This document shows positions 1 through 13,578 of a stretch of 64,000 bases of DNA, piece after piece. The notes beneath the pieces are model-generated. The model saw only the letters and a list, made by a program, of their open reading frames with translations. It ran no database searches and had not been told where the DNA came from. Made by a program: the position numbers and the translations under genes. Source of the stretch: Paracyclopina nana (Eukaryota; Arthropoda; Copepoda; Cyclopoida; Cyclopettidae). How positions within the stretch are numbered: the stretch's first letter is position 1; every line of letters starts with the position of its first letter. The stretch is taken from positions 62,001 to 126,000 of the forward strand of contig JAGUCH010000001.1 of assembly GCA_019096065.1 (NCBI GenBank), in the 5' to 3' direction.

Positions 1-834
1 GTAAAGCACCCAAATCTGGAAATAAGAATTGTTGTTAGACACATATAAGATGGACTCTTTGAAATGTGTTAAATGCAAAAGTTAGTTAAAGCAAAAAGCT
101 TGTTTTCTTGGTTAATTATGTTAGTTTTGTCAAGCAGCTCCTCCTCCCCAAAAGTTGTTCTGGTAGCCCTGTTTGCCTGAAGGCGTTAACCCAAAAGAGA
201 AGAGGCCAATCAGCAACTCCTTTTTGGGCTTGCAACCAGAGAGAACTTGGGAGAGGCTTTCAAGCATTTGTATACCTTCTTCTTCACTGTCACCATTGCC
301 AAAAGTGTACCAAAGATCTGAAGTTTTGTCTGTGTGGTAGAAGAAAATGAACTGTTTTGCCACTACTACTGCACCATATAACAATTGTAAGGCAAAAAAG
401 GCTTTCCCTTGGAATACTTTATGCCACACTTGGTATGCAATACATACAAATGATCTTGGCTCTGCATTACATTAATGCAGTCTGACCCAAAATAAATTAT
501 AGCCTTCCATAAATTCCATTCTTTTTTAACAAGACAAAGTTAAAATTGTCAATTTTGGCTATTTCATATCAAAGACAAAGCTTTTACATTACACATTTGA
601 GCCAATTTCTCAAGTAATTCTACAAAAACTTTAATTTGTGTAAAGTGAATTTAACTCAATTTAAACAAGTTTGAGCTAAAATTGTCAATTAATTAATTGC
701 CAATTAATCAAAAAATATTTCTGCAAAGATAAAAAATATTTTTTTTAAAGATTTTTGTTTCAGGAAATAAGTCAAAAAATACATTTAATACTTTTTTCTG
801 GGAAAGATTTTTCAAGAAGGAATAATTGGCTTAC
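1..834. other. Non-coding left edge, probably intron of the minus-strand gene
   Basis: No exon was recognised. The stretch is AT-rich. Positions 164-213 carry one copy of the dispersed motif pair found all over the window: TTCTGGTAGC followed by GGCGTTAACCCAAAAGAGAAG-like sequence. The exon ending at 835 has a donor here, so this should be the start of the next intron. Confidence 0.5.
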
Positions 835-3800
835 TTCTGTGGTTGTAATATCTTCTTTGATTGTGGTCTTCTTCCTCTTCCTCAGTTGGCCTCAAAACAT
901 TGGAGAGCAAGTGAGGAGGTGTGGACATGGTCATTAAGTCATTGCTTTCAGAGCTACTCGATTTGTTGTTGATCACATTCTGGTTACTACTTTCCACATT
1001 GCCATTGCTGAGTGTATTTGCATCACCTGCAAAGAATTATAAAAATTATAAATGAGTTGACTAATTTTGAGCCAGTCTTTGAATATTTTATCTAACTGAA
1101 ATTGGCCTTAATTAACATAATTAGTCCTTAAAATTGACATTATTTCTAAAAAATGATAATTTCTTTTGAAAACTGAGAAATTGTTTTTATAACTGGTAGT
1201 AACAACTAATTTGTCTAAAAAATGTTATTTATAAAAAATTATTATTATTTATGAAAAATTATTAGTATTTATAAGAATTTATTATTATTTATAAAAAATT
1301 ATTATTATTTTTTAAGTAATTGGGATTTTGAAAAATATACTTGAATTGATTATGAAGTCATACTTTTCTTGAAGGTGACTAATAATGATAATTTGAGTAA
1401 AATATATTTTTCATACAGGTTATTAGTAATTATAATTTGAATAAAATATAAGCATTTTGAAAATTGTCCAGAATTGACAGCATTTTTATGCTGAAAATGG
1501 CCATAAATCATCAACATTCATTTGGTGAAGCAGCTCAAGTGTGACTCTATGAATTTTCCATTCATTTGAGCACAGTGAGGAAAACCAGCCTGTAAAATGA
1601 AAGTAGCAACATTTTTTGCAAGTAAAAATTGGCTAGGCCTACATGGCAAATATTTTCATGCTTTGATGATGGATTCTTTTTTTTTGTTATTCGCAGTATT
1701 TTGTTCGGCTTGGCTAATCCACACAATTGCGACTTAAAAGTATCGTGAATTTGCTCAAGCTTCAAAATCTATTAAAATGGAATTTGGAACATATTTATAC
1801 CAATTGTTTTTTTTTTAAATCTCGCGTTTAAAAACATTGTAAACAAATATAAGCAATAATGCGTTATTTTAATGCGCTGCCTTAAATTATAACATTAATT
1901 TATAATCAATTTGAATGTAGCAAAGCGGCTTAAATTATAAAGGAATGCGACAAAGTTGCCAGATTGCATAGATATGATTATGAGAAAAAGCCAAAAAAAC
2001 TTTCAATTAGCTAGGTTCATTTTTCCAGCAACATAATTAATGATCATTTTAAGCAACGCTTCATCTTAGTTAAGTTTTAAATCTATTCAAATAATCACTA
2101 TAGTATTTTAATTCCTTATATGAGTTTAAAAATGATTAGAAAGATATAAATTAATCTATTGATAACTAATAACTTTGGTAAATAAACTTAGAGCAGACTT
2201 CTTGATATAAATGTTTGTTAAGTCTGTGGCTGGAAAAATGAACTTGACAACCAAGAGGCTTTTTTGGCTTTTTTCACTACTCATCTCTAATGAATCTGGC
2301 AACCTTGTCGCTTATCCATCAAAGTGAAAATCACGACAAAGCAATTACATTACAGCAAAGCGATGATTACCATGCATATTCACTCTAATTGAAACTAATT
2401 AGCTACCAGACGCCTCAACTGGTTATCGTCAAAAGAATTGTCAAAAAAGCCAATTGGAACAAATATTGTCCAAATCAAATTAATACACATTTTCAAGATT
2501 AGCCCGATTAAATGAATGTTGCCAAATGTAATGAAAGTTTCTCAGTTTAATGGTCTTCTTTTTGCTTGGCTGGTTCCCATTCAAAATATATTTCATTTTT
2601 GCTACTGTTCGAATTTGACTGAGGTGGTTTATCTTTTCTTTTTTGGCTGCAGATGTGTTCACATTTTTATGTTTATTGATGCAAAAAAGTGTGCCAGCTA
2701 CAACAACATGTTGAGAAACAAGTGGATTTTGGTAATCTGGTAACACCCTATTAAAAAGGAGCCTGAGAAGGAGAGGAAAACAGTTACAATTTGTGACCAG
2801 TAAAGTGTGAAGTTGTTGGAATCAATACAAGTTTCACTGGTTAGAAACCATGACACAATAATAATGCTACCATAGAGAAATCTCCCACTTCTTGGCATAA
2901 TTCAAGAAAAAAGGCATCACTTGCCCTATATGCAACATGAGAGCAAAAAATCCACTGTGGACAATCATACCTGCTTTGCCTGACTTAGCAAGGCATAAAC
3001 AAGCTATTTCACCAACATTGGAGCAAAGAACCAGCAAAATGGAGCGCTATAGTCCTAAAAAGACAAAAGGCTTCACATGGCTTCTCTTTTGGATAGCGCA
3101 ATAATAAAATCGGCGCTACCAGAACAAGTTCTAACAAGGCTGATTTAAGGGGCCAAAAGAAGGAACGCTAGCTTGAAAAAGACAATGGACTCACATTGCT
3201 TCCCTTTTGGATAGCGCAATAATAAAATCCGCGCTACCAGAACAAGTTTTAACAAGGGTGATTTAAGGGGAAAAAAGAAGGAGCGCTAGCTCAAAAAAGA
3301 CAATGGACTCACATTGCTTCCCTTTTGGATAGCGTAATAATAAAATCGGCGCTACCAGAACAAGTTCTGACAAGGCTGATTTAAGGGGCCAAAAAAGGAG
3401 CGCTAGCTAAAAAAGACAATGGAATGGCATAGCTTCTCTTTTGGATAGCGCCATAATAAAATCGGCGCTACCAGAATAAGATCTAAAAAGGCTGATTTAG
3501 GGACCCAAAAAAGGTCATTCACATCTAGGGTGACAATCAAATAGTCCTTAGCAATCAGCAAATCTATTGTGAGCTTGCAAAAAGAGGAAGGAAAGAGCCC
3601 TTGTCAAAGAACACACTGGGGCATAAGAACTAGAAAAATTGCCTATTTTTTGAAATCTGAGCCATCATTTAAATTAATTTTAAATAAGTAAATCAAATTC
3701 CTTAAGAGATGAATTATTACGGATCGAAATAATACTTCAAAGTTTATATTTTGGCTTTTTTAAAACAATTTTGGCTATTTTTGGGGTTATGCTTTAGAAG

Positions 3801-6800
3801 GTTTTTTTTGGACATTTTCCTCATAGTGCAGCAGTGAGCTGGAAGCTCATCAATTTGTCTGTTTGGAGACAGAGAAGAAATGTGTGAGAGAAAATGACAT
3901 AAAATCCCCCATTTTTTGCTATAAGAGCCAAATTTACCATTAAAAAAGGTCACACAATCAAGTTTTGTCATAAATCCACATCCGGAGTTCATTACAATTC
4001 CAGACACCCAAATTATTATGCAATAATATTGTCATTAAAAAAACAGTTCCTTAATCTAACCAAAAATATAACTTTTAGATTTATTTTAAATATAATTATC
4101 AAAATTAGAGCATAATAGATTTCATTTGTTAAATACACTTATGAAAAATTGGAACAATTTTAAAAAACTTAAAAAAAACCTTTAACTATTTGAAAACGGT
4201 TAATATTAAAATACCAAAAAGATTTCTAAAATTCTGATTCTTGAAGGTTTAAAAAAAGAGCTACCAGACATAAAAAGGGTGTAATGATTCCATCATTTTG
4301 GGCCATAAAGGAAAGGAAGTGAAAGAGTACAAAGGGTCATTATGATTATTGGGAATTTCACGGAAATTCGTGACTTTGACCTATTGGAAATTTCCAAGTA
4401 GTGAACTGAGCCTCAAGGGCAGCCAAATTTCCCTTAACTTTCAAAATGACAAAATCATTTAAGTCTACATCATTTTATGAAACCTTGACTACCATTCCCC
4501 CCTTTAATTTATTCAATTTATGTTGACAAGAGCCAAAAAAAATACCAAGGAGTGGCCAGCAAATTTATGACTTGGTCATAGGATAAAATAAATTCTTTTT
4601 TGAAAAGTTGTTTGCCAAAATGACAAATGCCAACAATCCATTTGTCATTTTGCCTCAATGGCCCAAATATTGCTGCAAAAAAAGATTGTTGGCTTTTTTG
4701 CCTATTGCTAAAGAGAAAAAGCTGAAAAGATCTATTTTTAATAATTTTATTTAATCTTATTTACTTAACTTATTTTTAAAAAAATATATTTCATAAGTCA
4801 TATTAATAATTAAAAAACTTTAAATTGCACATTTGTAAAAATTATTGAGAGCTTCTCCTTTAATGAAAAAAAATATTGGAAAATAGCATTTTTTAAAAAT
4901 ATAAATATTTATTATAAGCATCTGAATGTGATTTAGTGGTTGTCAGTCAATCATTTCAGACATGCAATTCAGCAATAATCTGGCAACATTTATTGCATGG
5001 AGGAAAAAAAGACTGAATTCAGAGCTACCAGAAGTGGCTACTTTTTTACACAGAATCAGATAGATTGCAGTTGTAATAAAAAAGGGCGGCCATTTAGGAA
5101 AAGAAAAATGTGGATATGTACAATAAAATAATTCATCTTGTGTAAAGCCCGCATTTGCACACACACCATTTCCCCCACTGTGGGGTAAACAAAGACAAAA
5201 AAGAGAACAGAAAAGTATGGTAAGAAAACCCACCGAATAACCTCAGTTTATTTTAAAAAGCAAAACATTGTAAAGTCTAAAGTAAAATTGACCAAAAAAG
5301 CTGCAGTAATTAACTTTTTAGCAAAAAGGCCAAAATTGCCTTGAACAGCAAAAAATGGAATTCAGACAATTTTAAAAGTAGCCCAAAAGTGTCAAAAACA
5401 GCCAATGATACAATGGTTAACTGTGTTTTTATAACCCATTTCATTTATTTCTATTTATGCCTAATATGGCCAAAAATGGCTATAAATGGCCAAAAATGGC
5501 TATGAGTGGCCAAAAATGACCAAAAACAGCCAAAATGGCCAAAAAGTCTTCAAAAAAGCCTAGATGGTCATAAAAAGCTCTAAAATAGCCAAAAACGGCC
5601 AAAAATGGTTCAAGAGGGGCAAAAATAGCCATAATTGGCTTGAAAGAACCAAAATGACCAAAAATTGCTCAAAAGAGCCAATATTGCCAATAAAATGGGC
5701 TTTTTTTAAAAAAAAGGCCACAGTGTGCTCTATTTTATTTGGACTCACAAAAAGTCCTTTCTTTGTCTATTGAATTGATGGTGATATTATCGATGACCTA
5801 GAATAGCTAAGAATGCTTTTTGGTCACTTTCCAGCCATATAAAGAGCCTTTTTCCCTTTAGTGGCCATTTTTGGCCCCTAAACATGAAATGGGTCCAACC
5901 ATATTGGTAACCAATACTAAATCTCTGGGGAAAAGCTCAAAAAGAGCCACATTTCCTTTTTTGAAGCACAATTTTTTTCCTGCCAAAATGTTGGAGGAAA
6001 TGTGTCATTACTGATTTGAATTCAAGCATGAGCATAATTAGAAGCAAAAGTGTGGCCTTTTTCAAGAGGATTTGGCTCCTTTTTTATGTTGGCACTGATG
6101 TAATTTAATTCTTTGTGTAAAAGGTTGTCAAGGTCCAGAGCCAAAAATTCATGATATTTTGTAGGTGTAATTCCAGATTTTTTTGCACATTTGATTGATT
6201 GATGCCATCATATTTCACCAAAAATGCTCCAATAGTGCCCAAAATGAGTTGCAAAATGAGTGGAAATTCCAGGGGGAATTTTGCACTGCATCATTCATCA
6301 AATATTTAAAATGTTGCCAAAGTACTTTGAGCCAAGTTCTTCAAGGCTCCCAGAATGTATAGAAGAGGAAAAGTGCAAAAAAGCCAACTTCAGGGCCAAA
6401 GTTTCAAATCCCAAAATTAGAGTTTGAACTATAAAGAAGCGACATTATGCTCTTTGGTTGCATGACTGGGGAAAATGAAAGATTCCTATCGAGGCCAAGA
6501 CCAAAATTAAAGCGAAAAGGAAAGCCACTATTCAATATATATGTAAGTGTTGAGGCCAAAGTTTTCGCGACCCAATATCAAAATAGAGAGTCGCTTTCAA
6601 AGCAAGAAAACTAATCGGGTTGAAAAAGTATTCAAGGGTTTGACGTACATTTATTTGGCTTTCTGGTGAAACTCCTCCAATATGAAATCAGATGCAACTG
6701 AATCCAACCGAATGGGAAATGAAAAATTGAGTAACGTCAAATAACTTTTGGTATGTGGTATATATGGTATAGCTCCACTCAACTGTATAAGGCCCTAAGG

Positions 6801-7300
6801 CTATTAGGCTACATTTCTCAGAGAGGGCTCAAGCTATCATTCGAAAGCGTATTCCATCCATTTCATAACGTAATAGTACAAAGCCCACTCCGTTGTTTTT
6901 CATTGCAACTGATTTTGCATTGGAGGAGTCTCGCCAAAAAGCCTAATCAATGTGCAATAAACCCATAATGACTTTAACAACCGTATTAGTTTTTCTCTTT
7001 ATTTCAGCTCGGCGCATCTTTGAGGCTGTTTAAACCCTTACACAGCCACAGGCATCCATTGGAGGCTCTTGCAAAGACGAGTCCTTCAATGTCCTCAAGG
7101 ACACGATGATGATGGTTGTTCACACTGGAGCGGTTGGAGTCTGTCGAGTCCAAGGAGTTGTGTGGTGGTGAATTCTTGTTGAGAATGAGGAAATCTGGGG
7201 CCACAGCAGCCACATCCTCGCGAAAACTGAGGCTGTCCATGCCAAGCACTCGGTCAGGTAGCAAAAATAATTGATCCATGGCCAACTGAAGTCTCACCAT
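835..7300 (-). CDS. Unrecognised Ser/Asn-rich protein, first two coding exons (partial gene)
   Basis: Two minus-strand exons fit together. Exon 1 runs 7300 to 7042 and starts at an ATG in a strong GCCATGG context. It ends at a GTAAGG donor in phase 1. Exon 2 runs 1026 to 835, follows a TTCTTTGCAG acceptor, supplies the missing two bases, and ends at a GTAAGC donor. Together they give about 150 residues: an apolar start (MVRLQLAMDQLFLLPDRVLG), then a Ser/Asn/His-rich stretch (SLDSTDSNRSSVNNHHH), then SNQNVINNKSSSSES, an EEEEED acidic run and a basic RRYYNHR tail. There is no signal peptide, membrane segment or known domain. The low-complexity composition would suit a regulatory or scaffold protein, but I do not recognise it. 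The rest lies left of the window. Matching phases, good splice sites and a strong start context support it as real. Confidence 0.55.
3038..3515. repeat. 118-bp tandem array, four units
   Basis: The string GGATAGCG recurs at 3091, 3209, 3327 and 3443, a spacing of 118, 118 and 116 bp. Each unit carries CTTTTGGATAGCG, a short AT spacer (AATAATAAAATC) and GCGCTACCAGAA. Units differ by a few substitutions. The core belongs to the same family as the 10.8-kb array and the palindrome in TRPA1 intron 11. Confidence 0.9.
5464..5700. repeat. Degenerate GGCCAAAAATGGC array
   Basis: Short direct repeats of GGCCAAAAATGGCTATA-like units are tightly packed from about 5464 to 5560 and decay towards 5700. 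The apparent reading frames through it on both strands are by-products of the repeat. Confidence 0.7.
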
Positions 7301-10300
7301 GGCCTCACTTCACTTCTTGCAACTAACTTTGTTGGCCAAACTGAATCAAACGTGTGGGAAAATCACCAAAGCTTGGGCAGAAAGGAAATGAATGGAATGG
7401 AGTAAACCACTTTGAGGCCAAAATGCCTTTGATGCAACTTTTACTCAAAGGGAGCTCATGGATGGAAGTCCCTTAAGCTCAATTAAAGCACGCTTTTGAA
7501 GAGCGTTGATCGCTACAAAATTTAAAGATTTAACAATTTTGAACGATATGATTTTTCGGGATGAATGTCTTAGTTTTTGCTAATGGCTTGACATAGGCTT
7601 GAAAATGTATGCTTGAAGTTGTCATCTGCTCTCTTTTACAAACCAGCTTTATTAGCTATTAACTCATGTCGATACTGTTTTGGCCAACAACGCTAAAACT
7701 CACTTGTTCACTTCTACACATTGTTGTTCTCTGCTATAAGCTCAGGCTTTAACTGACAGCTGAAGCAGTAGCAGTATCAAGGCGCCTCAGTTGAAGCGGC
7801 ATCAAGAGAAGCAGCGCACAGTTCTCAGCGACAAAATCACAGCTGGTTTGTAAATATGTACAAATGGAAATGAACAGTGGACGCTTCCAAGCCTTGCCAA
7901 AGCCATTTTGCAAAACTAGACCAAGTCGACAAGAAAACATGATTGTTTAATATTGTCGCTAAAAAATAAGTGACTCAAACAACGCTTCCTCACCCATTAA
8001 TAACAATTAGGCGTTGATTAAGCCAATAAATCTTGATTAGAAATACGTACTGAAAAAAGGGCATGCCAGGGCATTAATGCGAATGTAAGTTGAGCAACTT
8101 TTGCTTCTTCTTCAACAATTTGAAAACATTGCAGCTAAGACACACTGAGGGCATACAAAACAACCACAAAATGGAGCACAAAGCCAACAAATTTTGGATA
8201 TTGGAAAATGACTAACCACCATAATCAAATTTGCTGCTGTTAACCTCAATCTCTCACACAACATTTTGTGAATTAATGTAAACACACAATTGTGTTCCAC
8301 AGTGTGATTCTTCAGAAGGAAGAAAAACTACCACCTTTCCTCCAAGGTCATATAGGAATGTGCAAAAATAATAGCAGGCCATAAAAATAGAAACCCAAAT
8401 GAGAGCAGCAGGTCTCAAAATTGGCTCAAAGAGAAAACAAAAATCTTTTTTAATTATTCTGGAGAGATTAGCATACTTGGTGATTTTGCAGCCTTTGCAA
8501 TTTGACACCAATGATCTCAAGGCCATTTTGAGGCCCATTTCATCTAGATTGTTTACATAACAAATTGTTATTTTTTCAAATATTATCATGCATGAGCAAT
8601 TGAGTAAAAACAATGTCGACTTTTAATGATTTCATTGATTACACTGAACTTACTGATATGTATTTTAATATTTAATACTTAATTACTTAAAAGTAATATT
8701 ACTTACTTTTTTTTACAATACTAATATTTTTTTAGTGATATTATTTTAACACTAATATTTGATGTGTAATATTACTTAAAGAACTCCTTAGCGGTCTTTT
8801 AAAACAACTTCACTATTGAATGTATTTTTTGTCATTAAAGCGATGTTAGGTTGACCCAAAAACAATTGAAGCAAATCTTGGCTGAGTTTAGAGAAATGCA
8901 CACAAGAGCTGTAATTAAGCAAGTCTGTGAAACACAGCCATGTAATTATGCATTGCATTCGCAGTCTTTTCCATAAAACATCGATACTTAATGGCATGTG
9001 TGAATAGTGTAAATAATCATCGGAAAGTGTTTGCTAATATTCTCACACAAAGAGGGAGAAATTGTGGAAATGGCATCATTTTACATAAATGGAAACTTTC
9101 TCAAAATCAGCTTTTTTCTCATGTTATGCAAATGCAATTCCATGAATTATTCACTGTACATAAGGTCAAAAATGTTTTATAATGAATCCAGGATGACATG
9201 TCAGATTTTTTTTGTTTCACATAAGAAAGCCAAATCATGCTCAATTCAAGTCTTGAAAAACAGCTGAATTATTTGATTGAAAAACTGTTGTATTTTTTGC
9301 TGTTGTTTTTTTTTATGTTAAAGGTATGGCCTTATTTAGTCAATGTGTGAACTAATTAATGGCAATTATCACCAGAAAAACACACACCCAATTTTGAGCC
9401 AACAAATCAGCCATTCTATATTGAAAAATATTGAAAATTATGTAAATGATAAACATTAATTTTGAGTGGATTTAATCAATTCTCCTTCAGTCAGATTGAT
9501 TTTCCACCCACAAGCAAAAAAAAAAAAGATATACCAAAAAAAGTGGGATAAAATATTCTTTTTTAGTCAAGTCATGGACTTTTGTTTGAGGCAAAATTGA
9601 AAATCCTGTCATGATCATAAAAAGTCATTTTTTTCATATTATTACATTCACAGCAGTTGGTATTTTCCATCAACTTGGATATAATTTGTGAGAGGTTGCG
9701 AGATTATTTGGTTAAAGTTGCGCTAAACAAAATTTCACTTACTTTAATGTACTTTTGAATAAACATTAAATGATTTTGGGCTTACCTGGAAAGAAACAAG
9801 GAAAAATATTATAATGCAATGTTCGATGAAAAAAGTTTGCGAAGAACAAATGAAGTAATTACATGGCCATGTTCAAAGCCAAAAGATAATCACAGACTTG
9901 GTGTACATAAGCCAAAGTTCACCTTTGATTTTTCAAAGTTGCAACAAGGCCAACATAATATCGCTTTAATGTCAAAAAACAAAATTGCATATATAGCGAA
10001 CCAAAAATATAAAACAACGCTAAAATTGTAGGATACTACTTTAAATGAATAAAAGTTGAAGCAATTGAGCAATTTAAATCAAATTCAAATGTCAAAAGTT
10101 TTTGACGCATTATTTATAAGCGATGGCAGAAATGAAACAATTTGATTGTTGAACAATCCAAAGAGAAACTAATCAGTCAGAAATGGGGCAAAACATGAAC
10201 TCAATTTGGGCTGAGCCAAATATCAAAGGGTGGAAATTTCACTCCCCTCAACACAATTTTGACAAAGGAAATTGTGCAATAATAGCTAGTAGACTTGAAG

Positions 10301-10784
10301 AGCAAAAACTTTTGTTTACATTACTACTGCAGCAATTTTGAGCATACACAACTTTTTCTTGGAGTAGCTTTTAAGAACAAGATATTTTTAGCTGTAATTT
10401 CAGGGGTGGGCTGAATTTGTCAGCTGAAAAGAAGCTACCAGAAAGGAATTTTTCCCTTGTCTTCACTCTCATAAAGGGCAAAATTTATGGCTTTTAGAAA
10501 GGGAAAGGAGCAAAACAGTCATTTATAAACTAGACACTCAAAAATGCATTTCAGCTTACAATTGTTTACTTTTTCATGATTTGGGCCTTTATTGTAAGAT
10601 TATGTGGCAGAATTAAATGCAAGATTTTAAAGAGTTGCCAGATGTGCATAACAAATATCAAGGATGAAAAAAGCCACATTTTTCCATGTTCAGCTTGAAC
10701 AATTTAGTGCACAACAAGAATCACTCAAGCGTTCAGCAAATAACATCCTTATTCATGGCACTAAATAAAAATCCCAACTTGATG
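7301..10784. other. Gene-poor DNA with an old diverged inverted repeat
   Basis: No gene was recognised. The first few hundred bases upstream of 7300 should hold the promoter and 5' UTR of the minus-strand gene; no clear TATA box was seen. Sequence at about 8800-8985 is a diverged reverse-complement relative of about 9825-10030. Both contain a conserved AACATCGCTTTAATG-like block, which suggests two old copies of one mobile repeat. Confidence 0.4.
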
Positions 10785-11285
10785 TCATTCTGGTAGCGCT
10801 TTTTTTCCTAAGGCGTTAACCCAAAAGAGAAGCAACTAATTGCATGTGGTCTTTTTATGTTAAAGGAATTGTGAATTTCTTTTTAAAAGAGTATGTAGCA
10901 TTTTGTTGCATGTCAAAAGCTAAAGATCTAAAAGTACCACTCTGGAAACACTTTTTTTTCAAAGGCGCTATCCCAAAAGAGAAGCCACTAAATATAGTGG
11001 ACATTTTCTTGATAAACCATAGGCTGAACTTTTCCAGGAAGTTTATTAAAACAACTGATTTCAAACTACTATTGAAAAGTGCCATTCTGGCAACGCTTTT
11101 TTCCCTAAGGCGTCAACTTCTGTAAAAACCAATTTTTAGTTAGCTTTTTAAAATATAATCTATTTTGATGATAAGGCACAAAATCAACTTTCCTATAAGG
11201 TAACTTGGAACAACGAAAAAACAGTGCCATTCTGGTAGCACTTTTCTGCCTTAAGCGTTAACCCAAAAGAGAAGACATAAATTAA
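10785..11285. repeat. About 145-bp tandem array, four units
   Basis: ATTCTGGTAGC-like blocks at about 10787, 10938 (degenerate), 11083 and 11228 are each followed by a pyrimidine run, AAGGCGTTAACCC and AAAAGAGAAG. This is the reverse-complement relative of the core in the 3.0-kb array (CTTCTCTTTTGG...GCGCTACCAGAA). Units have diverged more than in the 3.0-kb array. Confidence 0.75.
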
Positions 11286-12125
11286 AGGATACATTTTGAA
11301 GATAAAGCCCTGTTTTTTTTTCCTTTTTTCAGGGGAAGCTTGCCTAGTGTGAAAAGGCAGGTATAGAAAACAGCCTGAGGATAACTCTTGTTTTCCTGTA
11401 GCAATTTGTGGCTGTATATTTGACACATTGAGGGCCCAGCACATATTTTGTCAAAAAAGAAGGAGAAGCTGATTTTAGAAATGTGGCATTTTCTGGTAAA
11501 ACTGAGAAGTTTAACCTACTTTTAAAGAGCTTGTTAGCCATTTGTTGCACCTGCTTTCTATTAGTGCTCTGCAATTTTAGACAAGAAATGAGGGGCATAA
11601 TTTTGCCCACTCTAACAGCTTGAAAAGGGGGGAAGTAAATTGAAAAACTGGAAAATGTTATCTTTTTTGGCAATAGGCAAAAACCACTTTAGTCATACTG
11701 ATAAACATTTCATTGCACAAAATGTAAATATCAAATATTTAAGATAAAATACTGAAATGAACCTGACTGATCCAGTTGAAAAAGGTTATTAAGAGAACAA
11801 AGGGAATTATTTTGAATTTGGCGCCAAAAAAATGTAAATAACAATCAAGTCAATATGGCTTTCATGCCAAACTTTTCTGAAAATGGCCAGGTGCTTGCTA
11901 CTTTATTTTGCCTGCACAGTGGGCAAAATGATGCACTAATTTTAGTCCATTGTGGCCAAGTATAGTTAAGGTAATTATGGTATGAGTCACATGCATTGAT
12001 TCGCTGCAATTCACAAATTAATGGCCACGCTTGCATGAAATGAGTAATGACCAGACTTACTAATGAGAAATGACGATAAAAAAAAATTATCATGGTGCAG
12101 TTTGACGGCTTTTTGTTATTTTTGT
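11286..12125. other. Non-coding, nothing recognised
   Basis: AT-rich sequence with no exon that I can support. The short open frames have no recognisable protein character. Confidence 0.4.
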
Positions 12126-12632
12126 CAAATGACCAACAAGCCAAAACAATTCAGAGCAGTTTGGCTGAACTTGAAGAAAATTCTCTACAAATGTCCTGAG
12201 TTAGAGTTCATTTAGCGCACAATTTGAAAATTGCAAAAGCCAAGTTGGAAAAATCAAAGCAACAATTGAATCTCAAGAGATTGTATGACGCATATGAAAA
12301 AAAATATTATACAATTGACAAAATGCCGTACTTTTCATTCACAAGTCATGATTTGATAAATAAATTCTCCAAGACAGTTACATCATTTAATTGTAAAAAT
12401 CGCATTTAATAATGATTGGTAAAAGCACAAAAAAAGACACGAAGCTTTGTTTTAGCGGCCTTGAGAATTGATTAGTGAGGTCAGTTTTCAACATTGTTGC
12501 TTTGTTTTTTCCGGCTTGGCTTTCGCAATCATTAAATTGTTTGCTAAATGAACTCATAGTCAGGACATTTGTAGAGAATTGTCTTCAAGTTCAGCCAAAC
12601 TGCACTAAACTGTTTCGGCTTGTTGGTCATTT
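12126..12632. mobile_element. Foldback (MITE-like) element with about 175-bp arms
   Basis: The left arm from 12126 (AATGACCAACAAGCC) is closely matched by the reverse complement of the right arm ending at 12632. Roughly 90% identity holds over the outer 90 bp, and weaker matching continues inward to about 12300 and 12455. The element is about 507 bp with no coding capacity. I could not confirm a target-site duplication. Confidence 0.75.
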
Positions 12633-13508
12633 TCTAGAAAATAATAACAAATAGCATGAATTAGGCAAAAGCACGTCAAATACAAACATGTGTGTGACTT
12701 TTACACCATTTTTGAATCATGTAGATTTAGTGTCGTGATAATGAACATTTCGAATGATTATTATGCAAACACCTATTGATTTCTGGATACACCTGAATAC
12801 TAGAATAGCAAAAAATCATGTGAGAAACCCCAAATGTTCTTCACACCTTCTAATCAACCATTTGACATGAAAATCGAGTAAAATTCACACAGAGTATTTG
12901 GACTGACATGAACAGCTTTGATTATGTGTAAAAAGGGGTGAAAATTGCATTCATGTCCAACTTCTTGTTCACTTTTTTGTGGCCACACCTTCAAACTAAG
13001 GAACTTTCTACTCAGACTTTAAATTGCTTCAGCACAAGAGGTCAATCTGTGTAATGATGCTGTTGTTGTTGCTGTGTCACCTTTTAAAAATGCCTGAATA
13101 TTCAACAGGAGAAATTTTCTGGGAAATGAGCAGCAAAACTGCAAAGCTGTGTCACTTCTCTCACTTTCTAGGACCTTTGGGACATTATATACAAGCAATA
13201 AAACATTGTGTGACCTTAATGCAAAGTAAGCTCTGTTATTTAAGACATACAATAATACATTCATTATTTATAAATACATAATGCTAATAAAAATTATCTC
13301 TAGTGTTATTTCCACTTGAATTATTATTACTATTAGCTGAGACGGCTGAGCAGTACATAAGCTCCGACCATATAATTTCCATGATTATTCATTGCTGTTT
13401 GATCCAGAGGAGGATAATGAACATTATGCATCTACAAGTGAATAATGATAATTATACCTCACTTGATTTCTTGCGCCATCTATTTTATTTGAATATCAAA
13501 GAAAAAAA

Positions 13509-13578
13509 GGTAGGAGGTAGTAAGGATCGAACCCCGGTCACCCGGGTAGCGCGCCGACGCTCTGCCACTGAACCATCA
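13509..13578 (-). repeat. tRNA-derived retroposon head (SINE-like)
   Basis: On the minus strand there is an A-box-like block (TTCAGTGGCAGAGCG) and a perfect B-box (GGTTCGATCC), about 35 bases apart. The inferred anticodon stem and acceptor stem do not pair well. This fits a tRNA-derived SINE or pseudogene better than a working tRNA. No poly(A) tail was identified. Confidence 0.5.

Larger units (their letters stand above)
1027..7041 (-). other. 6-kb intron of the unrecognised minus-strand gene
   Basis: No coding exon was seen inside on either strand. The intron is AT-rich and holds the 118-bp tandem array at 3038-3515 and the degenerate array at 5464-5700. Several GCTACCAGA-type motifs occur outside those arrays, for example near 2402, 4259 and 5028. 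Confidence 0.45.
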
